Source: JAIESQ01 sp964495375 (GTDB lineage Bacteria; Planctomycetota; Planctomycetia; Pirellulales; JAEUIK01). From it: DNA of 64,000 nucleotides. The stretch spans positions 62,001-126,000 of the forward strand of contig CAZBWM010000005.1 of the NCBI GenBank assembly GCA_964495375.1, written 5' to 3'. The notes under the pieces were generated by a model, which ran no database searches, had not been told where the DNA came from, and saw nothing but the letters and a program-made list of their open reading frames with translations. This document shows positions 61,540 to 64,000 of this stretch, one piece after another; position 1 is the first letter of the stretch, and every line of letters starts with the position of its first letter. The position numbers were made by a program, and so were the translations under genes.

Positions 61540-62748
61540 GTGCACACGTTGCTAGCTGCTGGCCGATCTCAATACGCGCCGACCTCCCCCCTGCCCTGCC
61601 CTGCCGGCGGGCGGCCACGTCGCGCGCCGACGATCGCCCGGCTCCCCTGGATGTTGTTGGTTAGCGCCAGCTCACTCGGCGCGATTGGATTGGCTGCCAT
61701 CGCCCGTAGCGAAGCGCTGGCCGACGCGGGCACGAATTTTTTTTCGATGCAGTTGCTGTGGTGGTGCGTAGCGGTCGGAGCCGGCGCGGCGCTGGCCACG
61801 ACCAGTAGCCAACTGGTCGGGCGCTGGAGCTACGCGGCCTTTGCCGGCACGCTAGTGCTGTTGGTCGCGGTCTATTTCTTTCCGGCCAAGTACGGAGCCC
61901 ATCGCTGGGTGCGATTCGGGCCGGTCGGCGTGCAGCCCTCGGAGCTGGCCAAGATCGCCTTCGTGTTGGCGCTCGCCCGCTACCTGATGCACCGCGAAAA
62001 CTATCGCCGGTTGCGCGGGCTGCTTTGGCCGCTGGTGCTCACGTTGGTTCCCTTGGTGCTGGTGCTGCGCGAGCCCGACCTGGGGACGGCGCTCGTTTTC
62101 CTTCCATTACTACTGGCAATGTTGTGGGCGGCCGGCGCGCGGCTGCGCGACCTGGCGATCGTGGTGCTCGTCGGTTTGTTGACTTTGCCTGTGCTGGCTT
62201 CGCAGATGAGCCGCGAGCAGAAGTCGCGGATCACGGCGCTGGCCGAGCAAACCGGCCCTGGCCAACGACCGACCGACGACGGCTTTCATTTGCATCAATC
62301 GAAACAAGTCATCGCGCTGGGGGGTGTCTGGGGGAGCGCCGTCACTGGTCAGTGGGTCGACGATAACGGCGCGTATCGATTACCGGTCGCGCATAGCGAT
62401 TTCATCTTTTCAATCGTGGCCGAACGCTTCGGTCTGGCGGGGGCGGGCGTGGTGCTGTTGTTGTTCTGGCTGCTGGTGACCACCAGCGTACGGATCGCCG
62501 GCGGCACGAACGATCCGTTCGCGCGGCTGGTGGCGGCCGGCATCGCCACGTTGTTCGCCGTCGAAGTCACGATTAACACGGCGATGACCGTTGGCCTGGC
62601 GCCGGTCACGGGCTTGTCGTTGCCGCTGTTGAGTCACGGTGGGAGCGGTCTGGTGGCGCACGTCGCGGCGCTGGGTCTGCTGGTGCGGATCGCGCTGCGC
62701 GACGAACTGGACGTCGCGCCGGCGCCGTTCCGCTGGTCGCCGGGGTAG
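61540..62748 (+). CDS. SEDS family peptidoglycan polymerase (FtsW/RodA/SpoVE)
   Basis: 402 residues from GTG 61540; a start further upstream at 61441 is also open. About ten helices. The conserved 'REPDLGTALVF' and 'GGVWGSAVTG', 'LPVAHSDFIFSIVAERFGLA' and 'TGLSLPLLSHGGSGLVAHVA' blocks are those of RodA-type glycan polymerases, including the periplasmic Asp of 'PDLGT'. Lipid II is the substrate. The extreme N-terminus (SPLPCPAGGRP) comes from a G-rich repeat (61586-61604). FtsW versus RodA cannot be decided; RodA is favoured because planctomycetes lack FtsZ. Confidence 0.88.
   Translation: MHTLLAAGRSQYAPTSPLPCPAGGRPRRAPTIARLPWMLLVSASSLGAIGLAAIARSEALADAGTNFFSMQLLWWCVAVGAGAALATTSSQLVGRWSYAAFAGTLVLLVAVYFFPAKYGAHRWVRFGPVGVQPSELAKIAFVLALARYLMHRENYRRLRGLLWPLVLTLVPLVLVLREPDLGTALVFLPLLLAMLWAAGARLRDLAIVVLVGLLTLPVLASQMSREQKSRITALAEQTGPGQRPTDDGFHLHQSKQVIALGGVWGSAVTGQWVDDNGAYRLPVAHSDFIFSIVAERFGLAGAGVVLLLFWLLVTTSVRIAGGTNDPFARLVAAGIATLFAVEVTINTAMTVGLAPVTGLSLPLLSHGGSGLVAHVAALGLLVRIALRDELDVAPAPFRWSPG
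61586..61604 (-). repeat. G-rich repeat in reverse (CCCCCTGCCCTGCCCTGCC)
   Basis: Longest reverse-orientation copy, in the presumed 5' coding end of the SEDS gene. Confidence 0.7.
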
Positions 62749-62759
62749 TGGTCAGGGTA

Positions 62760-62806
62760 CAGACTTCAGACTACAGACCTCAGGCTTCAGGCTTCAGGCC
62801 TCAGGT
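62760..62806. repeat. short tandem TTCAGGC/CTTCAGA-type repeat
   Basis: Serial variants of CAGACTTCAGACTACAGAC, then CTTCAGGCTTCAGGCCTCAG. The last copies encode the tail and stop codon of the PEP-CTERM gene. Confidence 0.6.
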
Positions 62807-63786
62807 GAGCAGGCGACCCGAGCGCGCCGACGCATCGAATACGCTCCGCCCATGAGCGCCAGGCCGACCGCCAACAGCACCACGCTCGCGGGCTCGGGAA
62901 TCACCAGATGACTCTGCTCGAGATGCAGCGCGCCGCTGACCGTCAACGACATCGCGAGATCGGTGGTCGCCAGAAACGTAAACGGCGGATTGTCTGACGA
63001 GATCAGCGACAACGACTTGGATTGCCACGCGAGTGGCACTTCCACAGAAAACGAGGCGCTGTCCAGAGCAACCTTGATGTCGCTCTGCGGACCCGTGACC
63101 GAATAGTCGCCGCTCAATTGATAGGGCAAGGTAAATGCGTAATTCGTGCCGGCTTCGATATCGATCAGGTTGAAGAGAAAGCCGCGCAAATTGGAGATTT
63201 CCAAGTGCAGCTCCCCCGGCAGTAAGAAACTTCCTGACTGGGCATCGCTGGGCGTTAATGTCGCCGCTCCGGTTTGTGTGAATTGCAGACTGCTCAAGTC
63301 TCCCAGTTGATCGAAGGGAATAGCCTTCAGCAGGCTGTTGCTGCTATTGGTCGTCAGCGGCGAACCCGTGATCTTGAACGGAGCCGAAACGCCCGAAAGC
63401 AAATCGACGTCAACCCCGCGCATGTCGATCAGCGCATGGTCTTGAAAATCGAATTCCGTCGACGACGCGGGAGTGCTCTGGGGAGAGGTCGAAAAGCTGA
63501 CGCCGAGGTTGGCATCCGCCTGCGAGACGACCGTCTGCGGGTGGTCGAACGGCTCCGTGAAAACGAAGGGCTGATTTCCGGCCTTGAGCACAGGGCCGAC
63601 GCCACCTCCCGTGGCGTGCAAGTTCCCCGCGCCGGTGAGTTGCCCGTCGAACGATTGTGTGTCGCCGGGCTGACCGAAGTCGATGCCGACGGTGACCACG
63701 GGGCCGGCCTGAGCGTGGCCGGAAATCAGAAGTGCCGCGCAGCATGCGATGGTGCCGACGAGCAGCGTTCGATTATTCGCAGGCAT
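62794..63786 (-). CDS. PEP-CTERM sorting-domain protein, secreted
   Basis: 330 residues. Signal peptide at about 8-27 (LLVGTIACCAALLISGHAQA). A beta-rich body follows, then 'VIPEPASVVLLAVGLALMGG' plus a basic tail (MRRRARVA), the classic exosortase substrate signal: PEP motif, hydrophobic helix, Arg cluster. The body has no recognised domain. Sorting implies an exosortase elsewhere in the genome. Confidence 0.9.
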   Translation of the reverse strand: MPANNRTLLVGTIACCAALLISGHAQAGPVVTVGIDFGQPGDTQSFDGQLTGAGNLHATGGGVGPVLKAGNQPFVFTEPFDHPQTVVSQADANLGVSFSTSPQSTPASSTEFDFQDHALIDMRGVDVDLLSGVSAPFKITGSPLTTNSSNSLLKAIPFDQLGDLSSLQFTQTGAATLTPSDAQSGSFLLPGELHLEISNLRGFLFNLIDIEAGTNYAFTLPYQLSGDYSVTGPQSDIKVALDSASFSVEVPLAWQSKSLSLISSDNPPFTFLATTDLAMSLTVSGALHLEQSHLVIPEPASVVLLAVGLALMGGAYSMRRRARVACSPEA

Positions 63787-63920
63787 TAGCGTCCCTCTCG
63801 ATTTGTATTACCAGACTGCCGCTGCTTCGGCTTTCGATCTTAGTTGGCCGCTCCAACGGCAGCAAACGGGTGGCCATTTTGCGCGGCGGGGCAAAGTTCG
63901 CGTGGCAATGTCGCTGGTCC

Positions 63921-64000
63921 CTACTCCTTTTTCTTAACCGTGAACGTCCCGCCGCGGACGCGATTCTTGCCGCCGCCGTAGAGCGTGCCGGTGAGCACCC
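63921..64000 (-). CDS. C-terminal end of a gene truncated by the window
   Basis: The minus frame ending TAG at 63921-63923 encodes 'VLTGTLYGGGKNRVRGGTFT' and a Lys-rich end (VKKKE) and is open to the window edge. The family cannot be named from 25 residues. The 130 bp between it and the PEP-CTERM start show nothing else. Confidence 0.55.
   Translation of the reverse strand, partial: VLTGTLYGGGKNRVRGGTFTVKKKE

Overview
The window looks like chromosomal DNA from a GC-rich planctomycete, most probably of the Pirellulales type. The evidence is a protein with two copies of the planctomycete TIGR03000 domain behind a Ser/Gly-rich tract, a PEP-CTERM secreted protein, a Hanks-type kinase, N-termini of the 'FSLRxIL' and 'ENPYRAP' kind, rare Shine-Dalgarno sequences, and many short dispersed palindromic repeats between and inside genes. 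I see no phage, plasmid, CRISPR, rRNA or tRNA genes and no intact transposase. The placement rests on protein motifs, not on a database search.

Layout. 1-5 kb: a truncated staphylococcal-nuclease-like gene, an enolase-superfamily enzyme, then 2 kb of repeat-rich DNA with the tail of a dead short-chain dehydrogenase. 5-7 kb: a translationally coupled RNA end-healing and sealing pair (HD-Pnk plus ATP-dependent RNA ligase). 7.6-12.1 kb: pyruvate dehydrogenase E1 (aceE) and E2 (aceF), preceded by a 3 x 24-bp tandem repeat. 12-18 kb: a secreted GH31 glycosidase, a membrane-anchored Cys-phosphatase-like protein, a SEC-C protein, a cupin and a frameshifted thioredoxin-like gene. 18-21 kb: CPXCG protein and recJ inside a repeat cluster. 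21-28 kb: methyltransferase, leuC-leuD, and on the other strand nnrD-larB, a cupin and a B12-binding radical SAM protein. 28-35 kb: polytopic membrane protein, thioesterase, eda, SHOCT-like protein, clpX, aminotransferase. 35-42 kb: a phosphohexomutase-like pseudoenzyme, a three-gene secreted-protein operon and a LolA-like protein. 42-53 kb: phosphatase-pdxA, hupE, ZIP transporter, dtd, YdjM-like protein, cvpA, GT2, accA and a Ser/Thr kinase. 53-64 kb: an alcohol-dehydrogenase-like gene, a minus-strand run (GT4, truA, asd, HTTM pair, TIGR03000 protein), a SEDS protein, a PEP-CTERM protein and the last codons of another gene.

Most genes are housekeeping and metabolic (acetyl-CoA formation and carboxylation, leucine, aspartate-family and pyridoxine biosynthesis, tRNA modification and quality control, proteolysis, cell wall). 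The least ordinary parts are the RNA-repair pair, the secreted trio at 36986-40442, the pseudoenzyme at 35407-36735 whose catalytic loops are lost and whose reading frame has absorbed two dispersed repeats, and the repeats themselves. At least seven families are visible. One G-rich 16-mer type (GGGCAGGGCAGGGGGG) occurs about a dozen times on both strands and is often translated.
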